Source: Kuschelorhynchus macadamiae (Eukaryota; Arthropoda; Insecta; Coleoptera; Curculionidae). From it: DNA of 64,000 nt. The stretch is from assembly GCA_030620095.1 (NCBI GenBank), contig JAUTXW010000127.1:1409501-1473500 (forward strand). The letters run 5' to 3'. The notes beneath the pieces were generated by a model. That model saw nothing but the letters and a program-made list of their open reading frames with translations, ran no database searches and was not told the origin of the DNA. Both the position numbers and the translations under genes were made by a program. Below, in pieces: positions 12,081-23,322 of the stretch; within the stretch, counting starts at the first letter, position 1; the number at the start of each line of letters is the position of its first letter.

Positions 12081-13185
12081 TTTTTATTGAGCGCCAATTT
12101 GTTCCACAATATTGGATTCGTACCATTATTTTAACAGTTTCTATCTATGATCTACACTTGATTTTTATGCATGATTTAAAATAAATTTGATAATTTATTT
12201 TTACATAGTTTTTTTTAAGACCCCTATTTTGTTTCGCCATCTTGAATTCGTACTACAATTTTACCATTTTATCTCTGTGTCACACTTAATGCTTACATAA
12301 AATTTGAAATATAGGATATGAGTAGTTTTTCAGGATAATGTTTTAAATATTTTATTAGGCCGCAATTTTTCTTTGGTGTATTGGATGCCTACCAAAATAT
12401 TACCAGTTTATTCCTATGTAAGATTAAAATTTGAGGTAAATTGGATAATAGGTTTTTTTAGTAATAATTTGTTTAACATTTCACCAGGCCGCCACTTTGT
12501 TCCGCCGTATTGGATTTTTACTAAAATATTACCAGACCATCCCCGTATGACTTAATTTTTGACTAAAATTTAAAGTCAATCGAATCAGTAGTTTTTAGCT
12601 ACATCACGTAATGACAGACAGACAGACCGACGGAACTGATAAAACATATTTTTGGCATCTAGGGACGCTAAAACTATATGTAAAATTTGAAAAGGTGACT
12701 TTCTTTCACGATACAAAAATTTCATTTGGCCGCAATTTTGTTCCGCCATGAATTAATGCCACAATTTATTTCTATACCACAATTAATTCTTGGACAACAT
12801 TTGAAGCTAATCTATTAAACAGTTTTTTCAGGCTGAATTTTTAAATATTTTTTAAACCCATATTCTGTTTTGCCCTCTTGGATTCGTATGCTGATTCTTA
12901 CGTAATATTTGATTTTTGTGCAAAATTTGAAATAAACTGGATAAGCAGCTTTTTGATAATATTTTTTGTTTCGCCATATTGGATTTTCACAAAAATATCA
13001 CCAGGACATCCCCATATAGAGCTTAACTTTTGACAAAAATTTGAAGTCAATCGAGTAAGCCAGACAGACCGACGGAAACGAGAAAATATGTTTCTAGGGA
13101 CCTTGACACTTAAAGGTCTGAAAAAATCTCGGAGGTTGACTTTCGCACTATTACAGTACATACTTACCTTTTGCAGGGACGTAAA
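12081..13185 (+). repeat. CCATTTTGTT repeat cluster 3
   Basis: Seven degenerate units begin near 12094, 12226, 12356, 12487, 12728, 12857 and 12960. GACAGACAGACAGACCGACGG lies near 12613 and a shorter version near 13062. The cluster ends in an imperfect hairpin (TACTTACC at 13161-13168, GGGACGTA at 13176-13183), the same position as the perfect one in cluster 2. Confidence 0.75.
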
Positions 13186-14304
<1,119 letters not shown>

Positions 14305-14308
14305 AGCA

Positions 14309-14558
14309 AATTATATATCTATAATTTAGAAACTAGCATACTTTCTATACCTTAATGGCGCTTTCTGTTTAGATAAGACTTTCATATAAATACCGCCATG
14401 CGTAATTAAGGGCCAGTATAATTTTGTACGTCGTAGAGTTAACATTACTTTTAGTATTTTTAAGGTTATTGTAATTTTGGAATCGGATCGATTAAATTCA
14501 TTTTTAGTAATAATAAATGTTTTTAAAAAACGGTTTTTCCTGAACATTACACGTAATT
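14309..14558 (+). repeat. 5' LTR of G1
   Basis: 250 bp, bounded by AATTA and TAATT, a short inverted terminal pair of the type seen in errantiviruses rather than TG...CA. It contains a TATA box (14385-14392) and an AATAAA near 14513. It matches the 3' LTR almost base for base. Confidence 0.95.
14385..14392 (+). promoter_or_regulatory. TATA box in 5' LTR
   Basis: TATAAATA, conserved exactly in the 3' LTR at 23092-23099. Its place in the first third of the LTR fits a U3 promoter for the genomic transcript. Confidence 0.6.
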
Positions 14559-14578
14559 GGCGCCGTCGCTGTAGGAAC
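14558..14578 (+). other. Primer binding site, tRNA-Ser-like
   Basis: TGGCGCCGTCGCTGTAGGAAC directly follows (overlapping by one base) the 5' LTR. It resembles the complement of a tRNA-Ser 3' end used by the 17.6/297 group, with a 2-nt difference in spacing and one substitution. The tRNA assignment is an inference from family knowledge. Confidence 0.6.
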
Positions 14579-14787
14579 TTCAAAGTACCGGATTTCCACA
14601 ATCCACAATCCAGAAGCCTTGCTTTCGTTGCAACAAGTACTTTCTACAAGTGGAGATCCAGATCTTCAGTTTCAACTGTTCATTGAGGATACAAGAACAC
14701 TACAAATCTCCAAGAAGTATCTTTATAAGTTACCTTTCTTTCCTAAAATGCTATTGTGATTTTTGTAAATTGGTCCTCCCTATTATT

Positions 14788-14964
14788 AAGTCCTTTTGTA
14801 AATTTTCATACGCAAAATTTTCAACTTATCAAGTTCCTTTTTATAAATTTTTCATACGGAAAAATTTCAATTATTTAAGTTCTTTTATAAATTTTCATAA
14901 GCAAAATTTTGAAATATTTAGGTTTTTTTACGAAAATTTTCACACGTAAAATTTTCCACTTTTT
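14788..14964 (+). repeat. Four tandem ~44-bp repeats in G1 leader
   Basis: Units at 14788-14830, 14831-14876, 14877-14919 and 14920-14964 share AAGTTCTTTTATAAATTTTC followed by ATACGCAAAATTTT. Each contains an AAATTTT...AAAATTT inverted pair around a CATACGC-like core. They lie between the primer site and the gag start codon, so they are untranslated. Their place recalls the repeated protein-binding region in the Drosophila gypsy leader; function here is unknown. Confidence 0.75.
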
Positions 14965-15016
14965 ATTTTTTTTTCTCTTTCGAATTTAGTGCAAATAAAA
15001 ATTTTTCTCTAAATTT

Positions 15017-15208
15017 ATGAATAGTCTAGAGTCAGTATCAGAATATAACGAATATCTAAAAAATCTTAGTTTAACAAATAAAAACAAAATGGCTGAAAGC
15101 TTAAGAGCAACTGCTCAACTTTTAAAATCATATAATGGCAACCCTAATCATTTAGAGTATTTTATTCATGCAATCGATGGATTTTATACGCGATATTATG
15201 CTGGTGAC
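15017..15208 (+). pseudogene. gag: G1 gag, N-terminal part
   Basis: An ATG at 15017 opens a frame that runs through 64 codons and then into the inserted non-LTR element, where it stops. The readable part is hydrophilic, with a helical segment (KMAESLRATAQLL) and the motif NPNHLEYFIHAIDGFY, which is typical of the start of errantiviral capsid proteins. The frame resumes in phase at 17943 after the insertion, with the target sequence for Tyr-Ala-Gly-Asp present on both sides. Gag forms the particle that packages the element's RNA; here it is cut in two. Confidence 0.85.
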
Positions 15209-17942
15209 AGTGAGTAAGACAAGTGGAAAATGTGGCAAACTCTATACAGGAAGCCATAATAGACTCCTATGAGGAGAATTGTGCATTGCGGACCTATCGA
15301 GGTACCAAGAAAACACCTTGGTGGAACTTGGATCTTGAAAAGGCTCGTAAAGATACACGCAGGCTCTTTAACAGGGCCATGAGATCGAAATTACCTGCTG
15401 ACTGGGAAGAACATTCTCAACGCAGGTACAAAGAACTGATACGCAGTTCAAAGAAAGGGTCTTGGAGGACCTACTGCGAAAGCTTAGAAGGTCTTCCGGA
15501 AGCCGCTAGACTTCAAAGGATTCTCTCAAAAGGTCGAGGACAGAGCGTGGGGGCTCTAAGGCTTCCGACCGGTGGATTACCACCACTGCAGAGGAGACTC
15601 TCGTCCGGAATCTAATGATGAGGTTACTGGGAAGGCTCTCCAAGTAGGGGATGGTTCGGTTGACTGGAAAACGGCCGCTAAGGTCGTTACAGTAGACATT
15701 ATTAAATGGGCAATATCTTCGTTTTGCCCATTTAAGAGTGCGGGACCAGATCGAATATTCCCTGCGCTACTTCAGAAGGGTCAGGAACTACTGATCCCAC
15801 ATCTTTCTCGCCTTTTTGGGGCCTGCCTGGCTTTGGGATATATTCCCGAACGCTGGCGCATGGTTCGAGTAGCGTTTATTCCTAAACCGGGTCGTAATTG
15901 CTACGAAACTGCTAAGGACTTTAGACCCATCAGTCTATCCTCTTTTTTTTTGAAAACCATGGAGAAGATCGTGGATGCTTATATAAGAAACGGCGCACTG
16001 GGTAGAAATCCCATGCACCCATTCCAGCACGCTTACAGGACGGCCATGTCGACGGAGACGGCGCTTCATAGTCTAGTCAGTAGACCGGAGGTGGGGCTCT
16101 ACTCCAAGAAGATGGCTCTGGGTGTGTTCTTGGATATCGAGGGGGCGTTTAACAATACCAGCTTTGACTCCATTAGTGAGGCTGCTGAGAGTTTTGGCGT
16201 GGATAGGGCTGTAATTAGGTGGGTTCGCGTCACGCTTGAAAGCAGAATCATAACATCTTCTCTTGGGAGCGTGACAGTATGCTCGTCCATGGTCAAAGGA
16301 TGTCCGCAGGGCGTGTGGTGTCTGGTTGTGGATGGGCTGCTTCATACTCTCAACGAGAGTGGAGTTTATGCTCAAAGCTACGCTGATGATCTTGCCATTA
16401 TAGTAATAGGCAAGTTCCCAAACACCATTGTAAGGCTCAGGCAGAGAGCTTTGGCCATGGTGGAAAAGTGGTGCCAAAAACACGGTCTGTCTGTTAATCC
16501 GGATAAGACCGAAATGGTACCATTTACCCATAAGAGAAAAGTGGACCTTGAGAGGCTCATCCTCTTTGGGAAAAAGTTGAGACCTTCCGGGTCGGTAAAA
16601 TATCTGGGCGTCTTAATAGACTCCCGGCTGACCTGGAGGGATCATATTGAAAGGATCACAAAAAGGACCACAGCGTGTCTATGGGCGTGCAGACGGTCCT
16701 TCGGATCAACTTGGGGTTTAAAACCTCGTATTGTGCATTGGATTTACACGTCAGTGATAAGGCCAATGATCACTTATGGCGCTCTTGTGTGGTGGCCCGC
16801 CACTCGCAAAACCACATACAGAAGGATGCTTGACAAGCTCCAGAGACTGGCGTGTCTGGGCATAACTGGAGCCATAAGAACCACACCGACCCGATCTATG
16901 GAGGCTATTCTGGGACTAAGTCCTCTGCACTTGCTTGTAGAGGAGAAGGCTCCGAAAGCTTCTGTTCGTTTAAACGACTGGGGTCGTTGGATACACAGAG
17001 ACTGGAATTTTGGGCATACGCGGAGGGCCTTGTCTGGTTTACAGATGGCTCTCTAATGAAGGAGGGATCTGGGGCGGGAATTTATGGGGAGAGTCCCAGG
17101 GCAAGAATTAGTCTTGCTCTTGAACGGTATGCGACTGTTTATCAGGCTGAGATTACAGCAATCTTGGACTGCGTACAGGAAAACCTTTCCAGAGGATACC
17201 ACGACAAGCATATCTATATATGTTGTGATAGTCAAGCCGCGATTAAAGCTCTGTCCTCGAACAGAGTCAATTCGCTGCTAACGCTTGAATGCAGGAGAGC
17301 CCTAGAGAGGCTGTGTGAGTCCAATAGGGTTAGCCTCATTTGGGTGCCTGGCCATCAGGGCATTGGGGGTAATGAAGGGGCGGATCAGCTGGCTCGAAAA
17401 GGTAGCAACACTGCTTTCACTGGGCCGGAACCTGCTCTTGGAATTGCTCCTTCAGCTGTCAAGGCTAGGATTAAGAATCGCACTGTGGAGGAATTCCATG
17501 CTGAATGGCACGAGCTAGCAGGACTCAGACAGTCTAAGGTCTTCATATCAGACCCTTATAGCCGTTCTGAGTCTAATAGACTTCTAAACCTAAACAGAAG
17601 TCAACTTAGAACTATTACCGGGGTCCTAACTGGACACTGGCTAGTGAAATATTAGCTGCATAAGATTGGACTCGACAACGATCCATACTGCAAGTTTTGT
17701 GCTGAGGTAGATGAAACTACCGAGCATCTAGTCTGTCGATGTGACGCTTTAGTCGACGCCAGACTGCTTTGCTTGGATGACACCTATGTGGAACCCGAGC
17801 TTGTGGGACGTGCGCGACCTGAAAGGGTCCTTTCCTTTCTAAAAAGGAGTGGGCTCTTGGCCTGACACACCTACTTGGGGGGATAGCACAATGGGCCCCA
17901 GTGAGCCTAAGTGCTGCCCTTGTCGGGCTCCCCATCTATGTC
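15209..17942 (+). mobile_element. 5'-truncated RNase H-bearing non-LTR element nested in G1 gag
   Basis: The element lies between TATGCTGGTGAC (15197-15208) and TATGCTGGAGAC (17943-17954), an 11/12 match taken as its target duplication; gag reads in phase across the two sides. It starts within the endonuclease-RT linker, so the 5' half is missing. The 3' end has a short UTR (17866-17942) with no poly(A) or AATAAA, as in several R1/I/LOA-like lineages. The coding strand is noticeably richer in G+C than the surrounding gypsy sequence. Confidence 0.85.
15223..17865 (+). pseudogene. Non-LTR ORF2: RT, RNase H and CCHC finger, broken
   Basis: The polyprotein copies element RNA at the target site. 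In order: linker (15223-15590); RT with SAGPDRIFPALL (15738), DFRPISLSS (15920), FLDIEGAFN (motif A, 16129), GCPQG (16299) and YADDLA (16378); RNase H with FTDGS (17041), QAEI, CCDSQ and HQGIGGNEGAD; then a finger of pattern C-x2-C-x8-H-x4-C (17692-17745). Defects: a reading-frame jump near 15590; about six residues missing after GCPQG (near 16312), in a normally invariant RT motif; loss of about 148 bp near 17021 that shifts frame between RT and RNase H (judged from 8455-9083); and a TAG at 17653-17655. RNase H keeps its D-E-D-D residues. Clade (I, LOA or R1-like) is uncertain. Confidence 0.9.
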
Positions 17943-19053
17943 TATGCTGGAGACGAATCACAGAAAGAGTTTGTACTGACTTCTATAAAAGCCAAACTTA
18001 TTGATGAAGCCGGAGATTTTCTCATGAGTCGACCCGACCTAACAACATGGGCAGACATTAAAAACTCTTTAAGACAAGAATTCGGTGACCCAATTTCAAG
18101 ACAAAACTTAAACCAACAACTTACTTTTTGCTCTAGAAATAAAAATGAGTCCATTCTAGAATTTATTAATAGGCTTAAGATATTAGTACATAGAATAACA
18201 TCAAAATTACATTCCGAACATTTATCTCAAGTAGTAAAAAACGCCTTTATTGATCAAGCGTAACTAACGGCAGTCCAAGTTCTAATGGCGAATGTTCCTT
18301 CAGAATTAAAAACAATTTTATTAATACATAACCCTACAAATTTTACTTTAGCTACTAACCATGCATTTAATTTTACAATGTTAAAAAACCAAATAAATTT
18401 TAGGCCTAACCATAACGCAAATAATAATAATGTTTTTCAGATATTTCCAAAAACCACCTAATTTTCTTAAACAAACGCCATTTCAGCCAACCTTAAATCA
18501 TATTTTGCCTCAAAGTAGAAATTTCACCCCATAGCAATGTCAGTTTCCCCGTCAGCCGATAAATATTTAACCTCGTAGATTACCCCCTCAAAGATTTTCA
18601 ACAAATTCCCAAGTTTTTGGAAAACCAAGAAATGTTTACGCACCTCAAAATTCTAATAAAAATTTTAATCAACCCACACCAATATCCGGAGTTAGTGTTC
18701 AACAAAAACATTTTAGATCCGACAATGCAAGTCCACAACAAAATCAGTCCCCGCAAATATCTAACAGCAATTTCCCAAGACCAAGTAACTTTGGTTCCCA
18801 ACAAAACTTTTGGCAGAAAAACCGTTATGCCAATTCCTTAAGATTTCTGGAAATTACCTATATGAACGATTATCCTGAGTCAGAATCCGAATATTTTGAA
18901 GACCCAAATTTCTATTATTCAAATAACCAGGACATTGTTGAACAAACCTATGACATATTCCCCGATAATCATGAAATATACGAAGAGCAACAAGTTTCAG
19001 AGGAAGACGAAAATTTTCCTACGGAAGCCTCTAGAATCGACCATCGAGCCTAA
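17943..19053 (+). pseudogene. gag: G1 gag, C-terminal part
   Basis: Continues gag after the nested insertion. The capsid segment has the gypsy-type run TTWADIKNSLRQEFGDPISR (18034-18093) and QQLTFCSRNKNESILEFINR. A TAA at 18261-18263 interrupts it; the frame stays open afterwards to about 18462, then shifts, with more stops near 18530-18560. The rest is Asn/Gln/Pro-rich, then an acidic tail rich in Glu and Tyr (18862-19053). No CCHC knuckle is visible, which is common for errantiviral Gag. Role: particle formation and RNA packaging; no longer functional here. Confidence 0.85.
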
Positions 19054-19056
19054 CAC

Positions 19057-19433
19057 TTAACAGTCTTCAAATAAATGCCCTTCCTTGTATTGAAATTAGC
19101 AATCCACCTTGTAAATTATTAATAGATACAGGTAGTCATACTTCCCTAATTAGACCAGCCATCGCAGAAAAATATTTTGCAAACAATATCCGTAATTCTA
19201 AGCATACTTTAGTGACATGTATGGGAAAACAAACAACACAAAACAAAGCTGAAATAAATCTCCTAACAGACTTTGGTATTTCCCAACCGCTAGATTTCAT
19301 ACTGTATAACTTTCACGATTATTTCGATAGTATAATAGGCATTAGAGATTTAAAAAAACTAAAACTTAATATAGACTTAATAAATCAGACATTATATTTT
19401 ACTTTCGTATTGATTTTGAAATTCAAAAAATAG
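19057..19433 (+). pseudogene. pol: G1 pol: protease
   Basis: A retropepsin-type aspartic protease. The active-site motif LLIDTGSHTSLI lies near 19116-19151, followed by the hydrophobic IIGIRDLKKL motif near 19336 that precedes the end of such domains. The frame is offset from gag, in line with frameshift expression of pol in gypsy elements, though decay prevents pointing to a slippery site. The frame closes at 19433 and Pol resumes in another frame from about 19457, so the polyprotein is broken. Length is near that of a normal domain. Confidence 0.8.
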
Positions 19434-19456
19434 AAATTTCACCTAAAGGTATTTAT

Positions 19457-20720
19457 TTGACAAAAATTAATACAGACCTTCCAGAAAATATGGAAATATC
19501 TATTCCATATATTAAAAGTAACCAAGTTGAGGTATCCCCTTGTATAACCGGAATAACTAATAACCAAATTTTCCTTGAATTAAAAAACTTCACTGAGGAA
19601 AGTATTATCCTCGAATTTCTACCGTACCACATTAGAAAAATTAGTTTTCCCTTTCATCCGATCAATTTGAACTTTTTAATTTCGAACAAATTAGAAACGA
19701 GGTATATCAGAACGGCCCAAATACCAAATTAAATGACCCCTTTAGTCTCATTCGCTCAGATCATCTTAACCCCGAAGAAAAAAATGCCCTAAAACAAGTA
19801 ATCAACCAGTTCCCTAACGTTCTCCATAAACGAGGAGATAAACTTACCTTTTCTAACCTTGTCAAACATGAAATTAAAACCACAGATGAAATTCCTTTAC
19901 ACACTAAAACATATCGCTATCCCTATGTTTATCAACAGGAAGTCTAGAGACAAATTTATCAATTACTTGAAGATAACATTATCAGACTTTCTCAGAGCCC
20001 CTGGTCATCTCCAGTTTGGATTGTTCCAAAAAAAATGGATGCCTCAGGTCAACAAAAATGCAGAATGGTAATCGACTACCGCAAGGTCATCGAAAAAGAC
20101 CATTGATAATAGATATCCTTTACCTAATATCTCAGATATCCTGGATAAATTAGGTCGAGCCCAATATTTCACAACTCTAGATCTCGCATCAAGTTTTCGC
20201 CAGATCGAAATGCACCCGAATTCTACTCAAAAAACCGCCTTCAACGTAGAAAATGGTCATTATGAATATACTCGTATGCCATTTGGGTTAAAAAATGCAC
20301 CAGCCACTTTTCAATGTGTAATGGACAATGTTCTCCAAGGTCTTCAAGGCAAAATTTGTCTCGTCTATATGGGCGACATAATAATTTTTGCAACGTGCCT
20401 TCAAGAACACATAAAAAATATAAAACTGATATTTCAAAGATTAATAGAAAATAATATGAAAATTCAACTAGATAAATCAGAGTTCCTTCAAAAAACTGTC
20501 GAATTTCTTGGTCATGTTATCACCCCATAAAATATCAAATCAAATCCCCGAAAAATAGAGGCAATAAAAAAATTTCCAATTCCTAAAAACCCAAAGGAAA
20601 TAAAAGCTCTCTTAGGACTTATTGGATATTATAGGAAATTCATTAAAGGTTTTGCAAAACTAACTAAACCAATGACAAATTGCTTAAAAAAAGGACAAGA
20701 AAGTAATTCACACATCTGAA
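19457..20720 (+). pseudogene. pol: G1 pol: linker and reverse transcriptase, active site mutated
   Basis: A linker (19457-19732) leads to RT. Recognisable in order: SPWSSPVWIVPKK (about 20001), TTLDLASSFRQIE (20168), MPFGLKNAPATFQ (20276), a catalytic box, EFLGHV (20502) and the GLIGYYRKFIKGFAK connection motif (20618). The catalytic box reads Tyr-Met-Gly-Asp (20366-20377): the first of the two metal-binding Asp residues of the Y-x-D-D motif is Gly (codon 20372-20374), which should abolish polymerisation. In-frame stops occur near 19947 and 20530 and there are several frame shifts. Family is gypsy (Metaviridae). Confidence 0.9.
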
Positions 20721-20749
20721 TTTGTTAAAAGTTTTCAGTTATGCAAAGA

Positions 20750-21139
20750 ACTTCTTATGAACGACCCAATACTCCAACACCCAGATTTTTCTAAACCTTT
20801 TGTTCTAACAACAGATGCACTAAACCCTGCCGAATGCAATTATTCAACGATTGAAAAAAGATATTGGCTATTGTATGACCAACAAAATATTTCCGGCCTT
20901 TGTTTGGCGTCAAATTTAAAATTCTTTCTCACCACAAGCCACTACGGTTAATTTCGATTAAAGAACCAAATTCGAAACTTGTTCGTTGGCGATTAAAATT
21001 AGCGGAATTCGATTACGAATTCCAATATAAAAAAGACACTCAAAACATGAATGCAGACGCAGTGTCTAGACCCCCCCTGCAAATAATTACCTTAGAGAAT
21101 AATGAATTACCACAAATACATATACCGAAGAACTTATAA
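20750..21139 (+). pseudogene. pol: G1 pol: RNase H, internally deleted
   Basis: Begins with PILQHPDFSKPFVLTTDA, holding the first catalytic Asp, then jumps to ECNYSTIEK, so about 20 or more residues expected between TTDA and this motif are missing. Later segments are HKPLRLI and the terminal NADAVSRP motif (near 21050), which holds the last Asp. A frame change lies near 20930. This domain would remove the RNA strand during reverse transcription. Given the internal loss I judge it inactive. Confidence 0.8.
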
Positions 21140-21540
21140 GATATAGCTTGCCTAATCTCGAGAATAAACATCCAGTACAATACATAAAAGCCCCTTGTAT
21201 AAAGCCCCTGCCCAAGTTCTAAAGTGCCCTGACAATTTAGAAGTACCTAGTAGGCAAAAGCGTATGCCCCTGTATAAAAAATTAAAAAATCCCCGTAGCT
21301 CTTCACAAAATGAGAAAATTTTAGATAATAAAACCCCTATTCATAAAAGACGTCTTAAGAAAAAAAATAATTTTGTTGTTTCAGACGATGCTCAAACTAT
21401 GAATCCCACTGCTGGTCCTAGTCACAGTGAAAACTAACAGCTACAAAATAGAGGAACTTCAAAATCCCCTATTACCAATTTCTTTAGGAAATACTAATTT
21501 AATTAACGACCAACACACCACACCGCCTTTTATCATGTAA
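21140..21540 (+). other. G1: integrase core absent; Pol tail only
   Basis: Where HHCC zinc-binding and D-D-E integrase domains should follow RNase H, only about 50 bp separate the RNase H end from a Lys/Arg/Pro/Ser-rich 80-codon frame (21195-21437). That frame ends GPSHSEN and looks like a polyprotein C-terminal tail, so about 1 kb of integrase is missing. The G2 element at 35.6-37.0 kb shows what is lost. Short frames to 21540 are unresolved, probably the start of env. Confidence 0.7.
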
Positions 21541-23006
21541 ATATTAAAATAATTAAAAGCTGCTTACAAAACATTGAAAACTCTCTATTAAAGATACAAA
21601 AAGCCGTTTCGCAAGACCTTAAACTGACGCGTTACTATTCATGATTCAAAGTAAATGAAACCAAAGTTTATATTTATATGATCAACTTAATTGAACAATC
21701 TCTTTATTTAAAGAAAAAAGACAAAAACGTGGACTTATAAATATTATAGGTAATGCACGAAAATGGTTGCTTGGAACTTTAGACGTTGACGACGAATTTA
21801 AGTACGACAATTACCTACATATTTTGAACAATAATCAAAAAACCCTTAATGAAGATATGAAACAAAACAAAGACGTATTGAAATCTATAACAAACACTTT
21901 CACAACTCAAATCGAGACATTAGAAAATAACCAGAAACAAATTAAAAATCATCTAGACTCATTAGAAAGCCAAGAAGCGGGTTTTGCAAACACTTTCTAT
22001 GTGTCAGTAATTATTGACAATACTAGTTTGCAATTACAAAGACTTAACGAACTTTTGCAGAATTTAGAAACCGCACTTAGCTTTGCGAAAGTTGGTGTTA
22101 TGCAAGAAATAATTAGTCACATACCTAATGATAAGATTATTCAATTTAATAACATGGTTAATTATTATGAGATTATGACAACTCAAGTATTAATACAAAA
22201 TGACTTGGTAATATTTTCAATACATACACCATTGATATATCCAGCACTTTATATATTTTATAAAATATACCCTATCCCTATCCTTAATCACACTATTAGT
22301 ATCCAACAGCCCTACATACTACTTCCAAGAGAAGATTTCTACAATAGCCCATATGAGTGTCCGAGGATCGAGAACAGTCATCTCTGTAAACTAGAAGACT
22401 TAACAAAAGATGAATCCTGCCTGTACAACACTTTGACAAAAGCCAGGAGTGAGTGCCCCACTCTTGAAATATCGTTTTCTACCAGTACTATCAAAAAAGT
22501 ACAAGACAATACAGTGTTAGTTATTCCTGAAAAACCTATTTTAGTGAAAAGTCAGTGCCAATTTTCAACCAAACAAGAGTTAATAAACCCCCCTTCTTTA
22601 ATATCTCTTGATGATTGCAAAATAGAAATTAATAATTTCTCATTCAAGAAAGATGTAAATGAAATTGTTGATTTCCAGCTAAAGTTACTAGTGCTTAAAT
22701 TTAATTCAAATTTGACCTAAAGAAAAAGCACCCATCTTAAAAGAAATAAATCATGTTGCTATAAAACAAGCTCAACATTTAGTTGATCAAATAAAAAATC
22801 ATAAATTAGAAGATCTTAAAATTGATTCACAATCAAGTTATATTTGGATATTTGTAATAGTAATATTAGCTATAATAATATTATAATTGTTTTTGTTCAT
22901 TTTATATTATAAAAATAATTTAAGGAAAATTTCTGCTAAAGATATTGAACTCCACATTGTAAAGGATTCAGAAAACAGTGATAAACCTCTATTTTCTGAA
23001 ACTTAA
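21540..23006 (+). pseudogene. env: G1 env (errantivirus/baculovirus F-like fusion protein), broken
   Basis: Env of insect errantiviruses is a membrane fusion glycoprotein of the baculovirus F type. The N-terminal part (before about 21690) is short and full of stops. RQKR at 21719-21730 is a furin-like cleavage site. It is followed by a Gly-Leu-Ile-led hydrophobic fusion-peptide-like stretch and the motif LLGTLDVDD, then a helical heptad-rich region (to about 22100) and a Cys-containing ectodomain to 22720. A frame shift near 22717 leads to a transmembrane segment IWIFVIVILAIIIL (about 22840-22884), a stop, and a short basic/acidic cytoplasmic tail ending 23006. It cannot give an intact product. 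Confidence 0.85.
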
Positions 23007-23015
23007 GGAGGGTGG
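23003..23015 (+). other. Polypurine tract of G1
   Basis: TTAAGGAGGGTGG lies immediately before the 3' LTR; AAGGAGGGTGG is the purine-rich primer site for plus-strand synthesis. The last env codon overlaps its edge. Confidence 0.75.
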
Positions 23016-23265
23016 AATTATATATCTATTATTTAGAAACTACCATACTTTCTATACCTTAATGACGGTTTCTGTTTAGATAAGACTTTCATATAAATAC
23101 CGCCATGCGTAATTAAGGGCCAGTATAATTTTGTACGTCGTAGAGTTAACATTACTTTCAGTATTTTTAAGGTTATTGTAATTTTGGAATCGGATCGATT
23201 AAATTCATTTTTAGTAATAATAAATGTTTTTTAAAAACGGTCCTTCCTGAAAATTATACGTAATT
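23016..23265 (+). repeat. 3' LTR of G1
   Basis: 250 bp, AATTA...TAATT, followed by AGCA (23266-23269), the right copy of the target duplication. It shares the TATA box and differs from the 5' LTR by about ten substitutions, with no length change. Confidence 0.95.
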
Positions 23266-23322
23266 AGCAACAAAACAAGCAATCATAAAGACTATATAAT
23301 CCAGCAATGGCGATATGTTGTG

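Larger units (their letters stand above)
14305..23269 (+). mobile_element. Gypsy/errantivirus-type LTR retrotransposon, defective (element G1)
   Basis: Two 250-bp LTRs (14309-14558 and 23016-23265) are flanked by a perfect 4-bp duplication, AGCA (14305-14308 and 23266-23269), as expected of gypsy-class integration. Internal order is primer binding site, leader repeats, gag, protease, RT, RNase H, a Pol C-terminal tail and env, then a polypurine tract. The integrase core is missing. gag is split by a nested non-LTR element (15209-17942), so the element itself is about 6.2 kb. By my count the LTRs differ at about 10 of 250 positions. gag, pol and env all contain stops or frame breaks and the RT active site is altered, so it cannot act on its own. 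Confidence 0.95.

Noticed and set aside
16073..16531. 152-codon antisense frame within the nested RT
   Set aside because: It is the reverse strand of a clearly identified RT domain with catalytic motifs on the plus strand.
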